Assembly (NCBI GenBank): GCA_965222005.1
Contig: OZ244935.1
Coordinates: 5,146,001-5,210,000 of the forward strand
Origin: CBDCTM01 sp965222005
Lineage (GTDB): Bacteria; Bacteroidota; Bacteroidia; Chitinophagales; Saprospiraceae
Reading direction: 5' to 3'
DNA: 64,000 nucleotides
Under the pieces are notes generated by a model. It had not been told where the DNA came from. It worked only from the letters and a program-made list of their open reading frames with translations, and made no database searches. Positions within the stretch are counted from its first letter, which is position 1; each line of letters begins with the position of its first letter. Below are positions 1 to 8,871 of the stretch, one piece after another. Made by a program: the position numbers and the translations under genes.

Positions 1-1
1 G

Positions 2-85
2 AGCCTCAATCTGGTATTCGGCACAACCGCAGAAAGCTGCCGTCGGATGTTGAAAGATGACCGAAGCAGCAGAGGATGGAAGTAA
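2..85 (+). CDS. Possible 3' end of an upstream gene (partial)
   Basis: An open frame of 27 codons runs from the window edge to a TAA stop at 83-85. It reads like a protein C-terminus (ending DRSSRGWK). It lies on the same strand as the following lipoprotein gene, 43 bases upstream of its start. The piece is too short to name, and chance openness of a short frame cannot be excluded. Confidence 0.25.
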   Translation, partial: SLNLVFGTTAESCRRMLKDDRSSRGWK

Positions 86-128
86 AATTTTATAAGCCTT
101 TTGGCCGTTTGTAAGGTAAAATGAGTCG

Positions 129-761
129 ATGAATCTTTACACTCTCTTGCTGATCAGTTTGTTGATCCAAACTACGTCCTGCTCTCAAAATCCACCTGCG
201 GTAAATCGTGCGGCTACATTGGTCGGCGGCCCTTGCGAAGGCTGTGAGGCCCTGCTCGAATATGGCCAGCAGAGACTCCAAGCCATAGATACTTTGCCCG
301 ATTTTGAGCAGTCCGAGCCCAAAATGGTGATCGGCGGCAGGGTATTCCAGGCCAACGGAAAAACACCAGCCGAAGGAGTCATCATTTATATTTATCACAC
401 CAACCGCCAGGGTGTATATCCTACCACAGGCCGTGAAACAGGCTGGGGCAGGCGGCATGGCTATTTGCGCGGCTGGGTAAAAACGGATGCGAATGGCCGC
501 TACACCTTTTTTACACACCGCCCGGCCAGTTATCCCAACCGCCCGGCTCCGGAGCACATCCACATTACCATCAAGGAACCGGGCAAAAATCCCTACTTCA
601 TGGATGAGTTCATCTTTGCGGATGATCCATTGCTGACGGCAGATTATCTGGCCAGCTTGCCCAATCGGGGAGGCTCAGGACTCTTGAATCTGGAAGAAAA
701 AGAAGGAATGCTAGTAGGTAAAAGGGATTTGATTTTGGGCCTCAACATTCCAAATTATTAA
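129..761 (+). CDS. Intradiol ring-cleavage dioxygenase-like lipoprotein
   Basis: The 210-residue protein has a short lipoprotein signal peptide ending TTSC, with the lipidated Cys at residue 18. From about residue 66 it has the beta-sandwich pattern of protocatechuate/catechol intradiol dioxygenases: GGRVFQANGKTPAEGV, then a Tyr in GVYP (97), a Tyr in ASYP (135) and an EHIHI motif (His 143 and 145). These match the family's two-Tyr, two-His iron ligand set. Bacteroidota commonly have such membrane-anchored intradiol-like proteins, and their substrates are mostly unknown, so a real catechol dioxygenase role is not assured. It could act on aromatic compounds in the periplasm or at the surface. 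It lies 48 bases upstream of a yggS-like gene on the same strand and may be co-transcribed. The start was chosen because it gives the signal peptide. Confidence 0.8.
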   Translation: MNLYTLLLISLLIQTTSCSQNPPAVNRAATLVGGPCEGCEALLEYGQQRLQAIDTLPDFEQSEPKMVIGGRVFQANGKTPAEGVIIYIYHTNRQGVYPTTGRETGWGRRHGYLRGWVKTDANGRYTFFTHRPASYPNRPAPEHIHITIKEPGKNPYFMDEFIFADDPLLTADYLASLPNRGGSGLLNLEEKEGMLVGKRDLILGLNIPNY

Positions 762-809
762 GGCTTTGCCTATCTTTCGGCATTTTCGAAATCTATCAAA
801 AGCTCATCC

Positions 810-1460
810 ATGCTTTCAGGCCTGCTCGCCAAACTGGCATCCACTCAGACCAAGCTCGTTGCCGTATCAAAAACCAAGTCGCCCGATCAGATCATGGCCA
901 TTTATGAGCAGGGGCAGCGATGCTTTGGTGAAAACCGCGCCCTGGAATTGGCCAAAAAGTACGAGTTGCTTCCCAAAGACATCGAGTGGCATATGATCGG
1001 GCATCTGCAAAGCAATAAGGTAAAATATATCGCTCCTTTTGTACAGCTCATCCACTCTGCCGACAGCCCCAAACTAATCCGCGAAATCGACAAACAGGCA
1101 GCCCGACATGACCGGCAGATTGATCTGTTGCTTCAATTCAAGATAGCCCAGGAGGCAGCAAAATTCGGATTTGACAAAGCATCGGCCACCACCTTTTTAC
1201 AATCAAAAGATTATGCTGATTTGAAGCACATTCGCGTCTGTGGAGTGATGGGTATGGCTACCTTCACCAATGATGGACAACAAATCCGGCAGGAATTTAA
1301 AACACTTTTTGATATATATAAACACCTGAAGATCAGCTACTTTGAAAAGGATGAGGCCTTTCAGGAAGTATCAATGGGCATGTCGGGCGATTATGAGATC
1401 GCCATAGAAGAAGGCAGCACGATGGTGCGAATCGGCAGTTTGCTGTTTGGTGCAAGATGA
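810..1460 (+). CDS. YggS/PLPHP-family pyridoxal phosphate homeostasis protein
   Basis: The 216-residue protein matches the alanine-racemase-N-like YggS family, which binds pyridoxal 5'-phosphate and buffers its cellular level. The N-terminal VAVSKTK motif carries the PLP-binding Lys (residue 21). Further family motifs are FGENR, WHMIGHLQSNK and, near the C-terminus, SMGMSGDYEIAIEEGSTMVR followed by IG. Length is typical (usually 215-235). The protein is predicted to be cytosolic. The chosen ATG leaves only a short helix before the first strand, as in other family members. The gene is convergent with the minus-strand FG-GAP gene, with only 3 bases between the two stops. Confidence 0.92.
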   Translation: MLSGLLAKLASTQTKLVAVSKTKSPDQIMAIYEQGQRCFGENRALELAKKYELLPKDIEWHMIGHLQSNKVKYIAPFVQLIHSADSPKLIREIDKQAARHDRQIDLLLQFKIAQEAAKFGFDKASATTFLQSKDYADLKHIRVCGVMGMATFTNDGQQIRQEFKTLFDIYKHLKISYFEKDEAFQEVSMGMSGDYEIAIEEGSTMVRIGSLLFGAR

Positions 1461-1463
1461 TCT

Positions 1464-3773
1464 TTATCGGCTCCGTACCAGTTTTTGAATAATCCTCTGT
1501 GGGCCGTCTGCTATTTCTACAAAATAAACGCCCGCTGGGAAGCTGCCAATTTCGAGTTGTTGGCTGCGGCTCGATAAAATGCCTTGCCAAAGCTTTCGTC
1601 CCAGCGCATCCCTCACGGCCAGCTTTTTTTGCCCCTCAAAGCTACCCACCCACTCCAACTGAACATAGCTGCCATTGGCCGGATTGGGGAACAAATGAAA
1701 GCGCACAGTATTGGCCACCTCATTTACCGGCACCGAACCATCCGTCCGATAGCTGGTTTGAAAAGCACTCAGCCCTCCCCGCTTATTGCCAACAATCATA
1801 TCGATGATGCCATCGTTGTTGAGATCGGCAAAATCGGGTCGGATCTCGTGGCCAATTCTCAACTTGCCATAATCATTGAATGATTTAGTAAAAACCCCGT
1901 CGAGATTCCCATCGATGTTTGTGTACACCTTCAGCATCCCGCTGGTACTTCCACAAAAGAGGCGAAACTCTCCACCAAAGTCTAAAAAGCGGGGCGCACT
2001 GTTGCCCGTAAAAAAGCCAGGATCAAAACTAAGTACCTCACCCAGCACCTTGTTGTTGACTGCCGCATCGAGGTCGGGATCGAAAGCAGGAACAGTAGAG
2101 GTACCAATGTTTTTGAAAAAATTGAGATTGCCAATAGGGGCATTGGGGTCTTCCGGATCGATCTGGTTGTTGTTCAGCTCCCCGATGACGAGGTCGGCCA
2201 GCCCGTCGCGGTCGAGGTCTGTAATTTCCGGCACACTGTTTTGACCCACATCAATGCCCATCCATCCAAACTGAATGGCACCAAATTGAAAGGCATTGCC
2301 CTGTCCGGCCGTATTTTCGGCAAAGAAGAGCTTGCCGGACGATTCGCCCACCAGCAAATCAAGGTCGCCATCACTGTCGAGGTCGCCAAATTCGGGAGCC
2401 AGATAAAAATTGTTGGAGCCCAGCACCTGGCTAAAATTCAGCCAGTCATTATCGGTCAGTTCAAAAGCTGGTTCGCTGGCCGTTCCGGTATTTCTATAGT
2501 AAAACAGTCGGCTGTCCTTTTGGCCACCCGACAAATAAAAAGTCTCGTTGCCTACAACCAGGTCGAGCAGCCCGTCTGCATCCACATCCACGATAGCCGG
2601 AGTGGCGCCCGTTCCGAGGTCGATCATATCTCCGCCAAAGAGGTCGCGCTGTTGCAGCTTGAACACAGGCATAGCATTGCCAGAAGTATTTTGGTAGTAC
2701 CAGACATTGTTGATACCCAATACATTATTAGGTAAGTTAGGTGCCGTCAACAGGTCGCGAAAGCCGTCATTATTGACATCGAGGTAGAAGGCAGCAGGAA
2801 AATTGGAGAGGATGCTGGCGGGCATATCGTAAGAGGGAAAGTTGCAATCCTGTGCATTGCCCCATGCCTGCTGGGCTGTGCCGCCGTTTTCAACAAATAC
2901 TAAATTGGGCCAGCTAATGTCTCCCAAAATCAGGTCTTTGTCGCCATCGCCGTCATTGTCAAAGGTCAACACCGAAGAGCCGGCATGCCGTCCGCTACCA
3001 TTTCCGGGGCCGCTATGCAGGCCGGTAGCGCACTCTTCGGGATTGGTACTCAGATCCACACAACCACTCAAGCCGCTTTCATAGAGCTTTGACCAACACA
3101 ATTCTTCCAGCTCAAACTCGAGGCTATCGCGCCCAAACCCCCTCTCTACGGACTGATTTAAAAAGTACTCAATGTATCCGCCCCCGATATTGAAGGTGAG
3201 GATATCCAGATCGCCATCGCCATCAATATCATCAATTGAAGGAATATCAACGGTGCTGACATAAATCTGTGTAATGCTGCCATTGGTTTGCTCGTAATAC
3301 AACAGATCATTGGGGGCATCGTAATTTTTTACTTTCTCAAAATTTATCTTACCACTGTTGTAATACCCTTTATACACCTCCACACCAAAAATACCCGGCA
3401 CCGTGGACTCTGTAAAAATATCCATTACACCATCGCCGTCATAGTCGCGCAGCAGCGCCCAATCGTAGAGCTTGGGGAATTTGCGGGCAAAGGAAGGTGC
3501 GTAGGTGTAAGATACGGCATCATCCACATCATTATTGATAAAAGTAAGTAGCACATCGCCCACCTTATCAAAAATAAAAAGGTCTATCAAACCATCGTTG
3601 TTCAAATCCACTTCACTGAATTGTGGTGAATTGAGGCCGCCACCCCATGAATTGGACAGAGGCGATTCATCCACCACTACGGGAATGTCGAGGCGGGGGA
3701 GTGTTTGCGCATCGGCAAAATTGGTAATGAGCAGCATTATCGGCAAGAAGGTGTCAGTGAGGATTTTTTTCAT
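1464..3773 (-). CDS. FG-GAP/VCBS-repeat protein with T9SS sorting domain
   Basis: The 769-residue secreted protein starts with a signal peptide (MKKILTDTFLPIMLLITNFADAQ). It contains about nine calcium-binding-type FG-GAP/VCBS repeats with cores such as DLNNDGLIDLFIFD, DIDGDGDLDILTF, DLDSDGDLDLLVG and DLNNDGIIDMIVG, the pattern of integrin-like beta propellers. The last roughly 80 residues form a T9SS type A sorting domain (FHLFPNPANG ... FPAGVYFVEI ... QKLVRSR). It is predicted to be exported by the type IX system and displayed or released at the surface. No enzyme motif was seen. A role in adhesion or carbohydrate binding is possible but inferred only from the fold. It is divergent from the NhaC gene. 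Confidence 0.9.
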   Translation of the reverse strand: MKKILTDTFLPIMLLITNFADAQTLPRLDIPVVVDESPLSNSWGGGLNSPQFSEVDLNNDGLIDLFIFDKVGDVLLTFINNDVDDAVSYTYAPSFARKFPKLYDWALLRDYDGDGVMDIFTESTVPGIFGVEVYKGYYNSGKINFEKVKNYDAPNDLLYYEQTNGSITQIYVSTVDIPSIDDIDGDGDLDILTFNIGGGYIEYFLNQSVERGFGRDSLEFELEELCWSKLYESGLSGCVDLSTNPEECATGLHSGPGNGSGRHAGSSVLTFDNDGDGDKDLILGDISWPNLVFVENGGTAQQAWGNAQDCNFPSYDMPASILSNFPAAFYLDVNNDGFRDLLTAPNLPNNVLGINNVWYYQNTSGNAMPVFKLQQRDLFGGDMIDLGTGATPAIVDVDADGLLDLVVGNETFYLSGGQKDSRLFYYRNTGTASEPAFELTDNDWLNFSQVLGSNNFYLAPEFGDLDSDGDLDLLVGESSGKLFFAENTAGQGNAFQFGAIQFGWMGIDVGQNSVPEITDLDRDGLADLVIGELNNNQIDPEDPNAPIGNLNFFKNIGTSTVPAFDPDLDAAVNNKVLGEVLSFDPGFFTGNSAPRFLDFGGEFRLFCGSTSGMLKVYTNIDGNLDGVFTKSFNDYGKLRIGHEIRPDFADLNNDGIIDMIVGNKRGGLSAFQTSYRTDGSVPVNEVANTVRFHLFPNPANGSYVQLEWVGSFEGQKKLAVRDALGRKLWQGILSSRSQQLEIGSFPAGVYFVEIADGPQRIIQKLVRSR

Positions 3774-3928
3774 TTAAACCAATTTGGTGAAGTGGTGAAT
3801 ATTTTATTTCTTAGAAACTGTTTTGAAACATTGAAGTTGTTCAACAAAACTCACTTGGCTACAAAATGTTCTTTCGAGCTGGCATCCCATCCGCTTTGCG
3901 GTTCCCTCACTTGCGTTGGGTCATCTTT

Positions 3929-3949
3929 CCTGCCTGGCGCACAGGCAGG
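3929..3949. repeat. Short perfect hairpin repeat
   Basis: CCTGCCTG, a five-base loop GCGCA, then CAGGCAGG form a perfect 8-bp-stem hairpin. It lies in the noncoding region between the divergent FG-GAP and NhaC genes (3774-4064). Hairpins of this kind occur as dispersed repeats in many Bacteroidota genomes. No second copy was found in this window, so its repeat status is inferred. The rest of the 290-base interval shows no gene. Confidence 0.45.
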
Positions 3950-4064
3950 TTTCTCGTTCGTAGCTTATGATTCGAAAAAGAGGTTCAATCTGGCCCAAAA
4001 TGGCTATTTTTCGCCACAAGCAGCAATTCTTAAACAACTTCATTCAAAAGTATTAATTAATCAA

Positions 4065-6134
4065 ATGAGAAACCACTTTCTACTCACCTATTTACTGATC
4101 TGTATGCTAACGGTCACTCTGAAGGCCCAGCAACCGGATAGCTCATGGCAAAAAGCCCCGGCTCCTCTCCCACTGGCTTTTCTTACTGATTATGAACTCC
4201 AGCTGAGTGAACAGGATGGCAAAGACCAACTGCTTTTCATCTCCAATATCGGAGATGCCCGGGCCCGTGTCAGTTTCAACAATAATGAGCCCACCGAGCT
4301 GCGCTTTACCGATGGCCGGGCGCAGCATGCTTTGGATGTTGATGAAAGTGGCAGGCTGCTACTGATCCGTAGTGGCGAGCCATCAGATGCGCAGCTACGG
4401 ATCTACCACCTTTCGCAGGCCAGCAACGGCCCCTACCGCGTCCGAAAGATCCCGCTTTGGATGTCGATTATCCCCCCTTTGGTAGCCATCGGGCTGGCCC
4501 TGCTGTTCAAAGAGGTGATCATATCCCTGTTCATTGGTATCTGGGCGGGTGCTTTTATTGCCAGTGGCTTGCGCTTCGATACTTTGCTGTACAGCTTTTG
4601 GGCCGTTATAGACAAATATATTATTAATGCCCTCAATGATAGCGGGCATTTGTCGGTCATTGTATTTTCACTGCTCATAGGGGGTATGGTGGCGGTGATT
4701 TCGCGCAATGGAGGCATGGCCGGGGTGGTACAATCGCTATCGAAATATGCCCGCTCGGCCCGCTCTTCGCAGTTTATCACCTGGCTGCTGGGGATCGCTA
4801 TATTCTTTGACGACTACGCCAATACGCTCATCGTAGGCAATACCATGCGCTCTGTGACGGACCGCTTTCGCATTTCGCGCGAAAAGCTGGCCTATATAGT
4901 TGACAGCACGGCAGCGCCCGTTTCGGCCATCGCCTTCATCACCACCTGGATTGGTGCAGAGCTGGGATATATAGAGGGAGGAATTGATACCCTAAGCAAT
5001 TTTGACTCCGGCCTCAGCCCCTACTCTATTTTCATCAGCTCTTTGAAATATTCCTTTTATCCGGTTTTAACCCTGTGCTTTATCCTCATCCTTGTATATA
5101 CAGGGCGGGACTTTGGAAGCATGTATAAAGCCGAGCTTCGGGCCCGTAGTACGGGGCAAGTCTCCCCGGCTGCCACCGCCTCTGAAGACGAACCCAATAT
5201 GGAAGACCTTACTCCTGTAGCAGGTGCGCCCCTTCGCTGGTACAATGCCGTCATACCTGTGGTAACGGTTATTCTAATGACCATGTACGGGCTTGTGGAT
5301 ACGGGAATGGCCTCTTTGTATAGCGATTTGGTGGGCAATAACATAGCGGTGGCAAGTAGTAGCTGGGGGGATGTGTGGGGTGCCATGAATGCAGTGGTAG
5401 AGGCCGAACAGCCAGGCTTTTTTATGAAAATGGGAGAGCTCATCGGCCGCTCCGACTCCTACACAGCCCTGCTCTGGGCTTCGATGTCGGGCCTGGTAAT
5501 AGCTATTCTGCTTACCCTGGCCGGCCGTATCATGAAGCTTTTCGACAGTATGCACACCATGACAACCGGCTTTAAGACGATGCTTCCCGCACTCATTATC
5601 CTCACCCTTGCCTGGGCGCTGGCCATCACCACCCAGGAGCTGCACACCGCCGACTATCTCACCTTGCTGTTGCAGGACTCTGTCAGTCCCTTTGCCATTC
5701 CGGCTATCATTTTTATTTTGGCAGCAGCTATTGCTTTTTCAACCGGCTCAAGTTGGAGTACGATGGCCATTCTTTATCCCATTGCCATCCCAACGGTATG
5801 GGCCGTTAGTCAATCGCAAGGCGTCGATAGCGCTACGAGTATGGAGCTCTTGCTCAATGTGATAGCTACCGTGTTGGCAGCCTCTGTGCTGGGCGATCAT
5901 TGCTCCCCCATTTCCGACACGACTATTCTCAGCTCTCTGGCATCCGATTGCAACCACATCGACCACGTGCGTACCCAGCTGCCTTATGCCCTCACGGTGG
6001 GTGTGGTGAGCCTGCTGGCGGGGACTATTGCTACCCTGTTGGGTGGTGGCTGGTTGATCAGCATGGTATTGATGCTTTTCAGCCTGACAGCTTTATTTTT
6101 GATCGTGCTAAAGCTGGGAAAAAAAATTGATTGA
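4065..6134 (+). CDS. NhaC-family Na+/H+ antiporter with N-terminal periplasmic domain
   Basis: From the ATG at 4065 the product is 689 residues. It has a signal-peptide-like start (MRNHFLLTYLLICMLTVTLKAQ), then about 100 residues of predicted extracytoplasmic beta-rich sequence, then a polytopic membrane domain. Motifs of the NhaC/Na+-H+ antiporter superfamily are clear: FFDDYANTLIVGNTMR, STAAPVSAIAFITTWIGAE, FSTGSSWSTMAILYPIA and GDHCSPISDTTILSS. It probably exchanges cytoplasmic Na+ for protons in the inner membrane. The reading frame is open upstream to 3705, but that extension crosses a noncoding hairpin and lacks a natural start. The stop overlaps the next gene's ATG by one base (TGATG), so the two are probably co-transcribed. 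Most NhaC proteins lack the leading soluble domain. Confidence 0.9.
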   Translation: MRNHFLLTYLLICMLTVTLKAQQPDSSWQKAPAPLPLAFLTDYELQLSEQDGKDQLLFISNIGDARARVSFNNNEPTELRFTDGRAQHALDVDESGRLLLIRSGEPSDAQLRIYHLSQASNGPYRVRKIPLWMSIIPPLVAIGLALLFKEVIISLFIGIWAGAFIASGLRFDTLLYSFWAVIDKYIINALNDSGHLSVIVFSLLIGGMVAVISRNGGMAGVVQSLSKYARSARSSQFITWLLGIAIFFDDYANTLIVGNTMRSVTDRFRISREKLAYIVDSTAAPVSAIAFITTWIGAELGYIEGGIDTLSNFDSGLSPYSIFISSLKYSFYPVLTLCFILILVYTGRDFGSMYKAELRARSTGQVSPAATASEDEPNMEDLTPVAGAPLRWYNAVIPVVTVILMTMYGLVDTGMASLYSDLVGNNIAVASSSWGDVWGAMNAVVEAEQPGFFMKMGELIGRSDSYTALLWASMSGLVIAILLTLAGRIMKLFDSMHTMTTGFKTMLPALIILTLAWALAITTQELHTADYLTLLLQDSVSPFAIPAIIFILAAAIAFSTGSSWSTMAILYPIAIPTVWAVSQSQGVDSATSMELLLNVIATVLAASVLGDHCSPISDTTILSSLASDCNHIDHVRTQLPYALTVGVVSLLAGTIATLLGGGWLISMVLMLFSLTALFLIVLKLGKKID

Positions 6135-6727
6135 TGGCCAAAGCTGATATACTGGAGGATTTGCTGACCGAAGTTCGAGCCTGCAAACATTGCAATGCTC
6201 ATCTGCCAATGGGCCCGCGTCCGGTGCTAAGTGCAGCCCACGGAGCTTCGGTAGTACTCATTGGTCAGGCACCCGGTACCAAGGTACATGCCAGCGGCAT
6301 TCCCTGGGACGATGCCAGTGGCCGACGGCTTCGGGAGTGGTTGGCCATTGATGAGGCCATCTTTTACGATCCTGCCAAATTTGCTATCATTCCGATGGGC
6401 TTTTGCTACCCGGGGCGGGGCAAGTCGGGTGATTTGCCGCCGCGCCCCGAATGTGCCCCTCTCTGGCATGCGCGCTTGCTGGAGGCGCTACCCAATCTGA
6501 AACTCAGTCTCCTCATCGGACAATATGCACAGAAATATTACCTGGGAGGCGATCGCAAGGCCAATCTAACTGAAACGGTGAGGAGTTTTGAGGATTTCCT
6601 GCCCCGCTTTTTTCCACTGGTACACCCTTCGCCCCGCAATCAGATATGGATGAAAAAGAATCCCTGGTTTGAGCAGGTGGTAGTATTCCGCCTAAGGCAA
6701 GTGGTTCATCACGCCCTAAACCAATAG
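6134..6727 (+). CDS. Uracil-DNA glycosylase family protein
   Basis: The product is 197 residues from the ATG that overlaps the preceding stop; a TTG three bases earlier is an alternative. It has the UDG-superfamily motif 1 region LIGQAPGTKVHASGIPWDD and the motif 2 region VHPSPRN near the C-terminus. It resembles the small family often annotated as uracil-DNA glycosylase family, related to Fe-S family 4/5 enzymes. An N-terminal CKHC pair is present, but a clear second cysteine pair is not, so an iron-sulfur cluster is doubtful. Likely role: recognition of damaged or deaminated bases. Substrate specificity cannot be read from the sequence. It is translationally coupled to nhaC upstream and followed 1 base later by a HAD phosphatase gene. 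Confidence 0.82.
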   Translation: MAKADILEDLLTEVRACKHCNAHLPMGPRPVLSAAHGASVVLIGQAPGTKVHASGIPWDDASGRRLREWLAIDEAIFYDPAKFAIIPMGFCYPGRGKSGDLPPRPECAPLWHARLLEALPNLKLSLLIGQYAQKYYLGGDRKANLTETVRSFEDFLPRFFPLVHPSPRNQIWMKKNPWFEQVVVFRLRQVVHHALNQ

Positions 6728-6728
6728 C

Positions 6729-7409
6729 ATGGCTTATCAATGGCTACTTTTTGATGCAGACAATACGCTTTTCGATTTTGATCGGGCCGCCGCACAGGCT
6801 CTGAAGGGGGCTATGGCCAGCTTTGATCTCGAAATGAAACCGCATTTTCAGGGTATTTATCGTACCGTCAATAAGCAATGCTGGGAGGCTTTTGAAAGAG
6901 GTGAGATAGATCAAAAAACCTTGCGCAGCCAGCGTTTCGAGCTATTTTTTGAAAAAATCGGACTTTCTGCTGATCCACAACTTTTCTCAAAACGCTACCT
7001 GGAATACCTGGCGGATGGCGGTCATATGATCGAAGGAGCCAGAGAGCTGTTGGAGCATTTGACCGGTTCATACAGCCTGGCCCTCATCACCAATGGACTG
7101 AAGGAGGTGCAGCGGCCCCGCATCCGGAAAGCCAGGATTGGTGGGATGTTTCACAGCATCATCGTATCAGATGAGATTGGCAGCGCCAAGCCGCATACCG
7201 CTTTTTTTGATTTTACCTTTGAGCAAATTGGCACACCTGCCAAAGAAGCTGTTTTGGTGATTGGTGACAGCCTCAGTTCTGATATGCTGGGCGGTCTGCA
7301 ATACGGACTGGACACCTGCTGGTACAATCCGACTAGCAAACCGGCGGCCCCTCATATCCAGCCCACTTTTCAGATCAGGCGACTGGCGGACTTGCTCGAA
7401 TTTTTGTAA
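6729..7409 (+). CDS. YjjG-type HAD nucleotidase
   Basis: The 226-residue protein has HAD superfamily motifs: FDADNTLFDF (the nucleophile Asp in DADNT), LALITNGL (motif II), and a C-terminal VIGDSLSSDMLGG (motif IV). Overall it fits the YjjG noncanonical pyrimidine nucleotidase subfamily, which dephosphorylates 5'-nucleotides. It is cytosolic with an alpha-helical cap between motifs I and II. Length is usual. It follows the UDG-family gene with a 1-base gap, and the pairing of a nucleotide-pool phosphatase with a base-excision enzyme would fit a genome-hygiene operon, though that link is inferred. Confidence 0.88.
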   Translation: MAYQWLLFDADNTLFDFDRAAAQALKGAMASFDLEMKPHFQGIYRTVNKQCWEAFERGEIDQKTLRSQRFELFFEKIGLSADPQLFSKRYLEYLADGGHMIEGARELLEHLTGSYSLALITNGLKEVQRPRIRKARIGGMFHSIIVSDEIGSAKPHTAFFDFTFEQIGTPAKEAVLVIGDSLSSDMLGGLQYGLDTCWYNPTSKPAAPHIQPTFQIRRLADLLEFL

Positions 7410-7631
7410 ATTTGCCAGGCTCTATTTTCACATATATTTTTTCAAAATTTCAGAAACAGTTTTGAAATTGGTGGTGAAATTTTTTATAGCGTATTTTTTC
7501 TCAGAGGAGACTTTTTTTGAGGTGAATAGCCTGAGCTATTTGCCGATAAAAAAGTGAAGCAGGAGGAAAAAAGGTGCATAAAAAAATCAGTGACATGTGT
7601 CAAAACAGTTTCTCAATACTCGCAAAACAGT

Positions 7632-8393
7632 ATGGCAGGTCATAATAAATGGTCCAAAATTAAGAGGAAGAAGGGCGTTGCTGATGCCAAACGTTCCAAA
7701 ATATTTTCACGAATCATCAAAGAGATCACGGTAGCGGTGAAAGAAGGTGGCAGCGGCGATCCCGATTTCAACCCCCGTCTCCGCCTGGCTGTGGCCAATG
7801 CAAAAGGAGCCAATATGCCGAAGGACAATGTAGCGCGGGCTATCAAAAAAGCGCTGGATACCGATAGCGGGGCGCTGTTTCAGCCGACCTACGAGGGCTA
7901 TGCACCTGGCGGCATCGCGGTTTTTGTGGAGTGTACCACCGACAACCAACAACGCACAGTCTCCAATGTACGGGCTATTTTCAACAAAAAAGGGGGCAAT
8001 CTGGCCACCTCCGGCTCAGTGGATTTTCTCTTTGAGCGCAAAGGTGTTTTTCTCATCGAACAAGGAGAGCATGACCCCGAAGAGCTGGAATTGGAGCTGA
8101 TCGATGGTGGTGCAGAAGATATCGAACTGGATGAGGAAAGCAAGGAAATTGCCATCACGGTTGATTTTCCTGATTTTGGCAACATGCAAAAGAAGCTGGA
8201 AGAAATGGCCATCGAACCCAAAAGCGCCAATCTCGAGCGCATCCCCACTACTACTTCAAAGCTCGATCTGGCAGATGCTAAAAAAGCCCTGACACTGGTG
8301 GAAGCCCTCGAAGAGGATGATGATGTGAATGTGGTTTTCCATAACTTAGAAATGACCGACGAACTGGCCGAGGCGCTGGAAGAAGAAGGCTAA
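7632..8393 (+). CDS. YebC/PmpR-family regulator
   Basis: The product is 253 residues from the ATG at 7632, beginning MAGHNKWSKIKRKKGVADAK, the near-invariant start of the YebC/TACO1 family. Other family signatures are GGSGDPDFNPRLR, ANMPKDNVARAIKK and YEGYAPGGIA. These proteins act as DNA-binding regulators or as ribosome-associated factors that help translation of proline-rich stretches. The frame is open to a GTG at 7554, but the 26 extra residues are not conserved-looking and are rejected. The C-terminus is acidic (EALEEEG). It is a single gene with no close partner. Confidence 0.95.
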   Translation: MAGHNKWSKIKRKKGVADAKRSKIFSRIIKEITVAVKEGGSGDPDFNPRLRLAVANAKGANMPKDNVARAIKKALDTDSGALFQPTYEGYAPGGIAVFVECTTDNQQRTVSNVRAIFNKKGGNLATSGSVDFLFERKGVFLIEQGEHDPEELELELIDGGAEDIELDEESKEIAITVDFPDFGNMQKKLEEMAIEPKSANLERIPTTTSKLDLADAKKALTLVEALEEDDDVNVVFHNLEMTDELAEALEEEG

Positions 8394-8474
8394 GCGAAGC
8401 GGGGAGAGCATATAAGATCAGATAGATCGTCTGCAAGTCTGCAAACCTAAAAATCTCCACTACTCAATTTCCCT

Positions 8475-8512
8475 AAAAAAAACTACCCCTAACCCGACTT
8501 TTCGGGAAGGGG
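8475..8512 (-). terminator. Hairpin plus T-tract oriented for minus-strand transcription
   Basis: CCCCT (8486-8490) pairs with AGGGG (8508-8512) and CCCGA (8493-8497) with TCGGG (8502-8506), with loop CTTT. The eight A residues at 8475-8482 become a T-tract after the hairpin when read on the minus strand, an intrinsic-terminator pattern. Both flanking genes are on the plus strand, so no annotated minus-strand transcript needs it. An unannotated antisense or small RNA is possible. Confidence 0.35.
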
Positions 8513-8739
8513 CAGCCCACACACTATGAGAACACCCATTATTCCTTTAAAATTCTGCTCTCATGGTTTATGGTCTGGCATATGAAAGAAAATTCGTTGT
8601 TTTGAAATTCGCTATAAAGACGATTGAAACGGGCAAAATGATATACCGCCAAATGTTATAAATTTTAAGGTATGTTAAAATTAAATCTATAACTCATTGA
8701 TTATCAAGTGTTTTATGTATTAAAATTGAGCCTGTTAAG

Positions 8740-8763
8740 TTTTTTTAACGGACGTTAAAAAAA
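8740..8763. repeat. Perfect palindrome upstream of dnaG
   Basis: TTTTTTTAACG, a 2-base centre GA, then CGTTAAAAAAA make a perfect inverted repeat with 11-base arms. It lies about 109 bases before the dnaG start. It could be an operator for a dimeric regulator or simply an AT-rich cruciform-prone site. No second copy was seen. Confidence 0.4.
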
Positions 8764-8871
8764 TATTAAAACAAGTTTTTTTAGTATTTTACAGGCTCTT
8801 TCTGGTCTTTTTTAGCCATTTCCCATCAAAATTGTTTACAACTACAGAGCAGCAAAGAAGGGCTTGTCCAT

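Larger units (their letters stand above)
8394..8871. other. Gene-free AT-rich region before dnaG
   Basis: The 478 bases contain no convincing coding frame. They hold two structural features listed separately: a hairpin with an A-tract on its 5' side (8475-8512) and a perfect 11-bp-arm palindrome (8740-8763). The stretch 8560-8800 is strongly AT-rich, with many TTAAAA/TTTTAA runs, as expected of a promoter region for the primase gene. No tRNA-like cloverleaf or DnaA-box cluster was recognised. Confidence 0.5.

Noticed and set aside
3705..4064. N-terminal extension of the NhaC gene
   Set aside because: It crosses a noncoding hairpin repeat and the start of the divergent gene; the ATG at 4065 gives a proper signal peptide.
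7554..7631. N-terminal extension of YebC
   Set aside because: The invariant family start MAGHNKWS begins at 7632.
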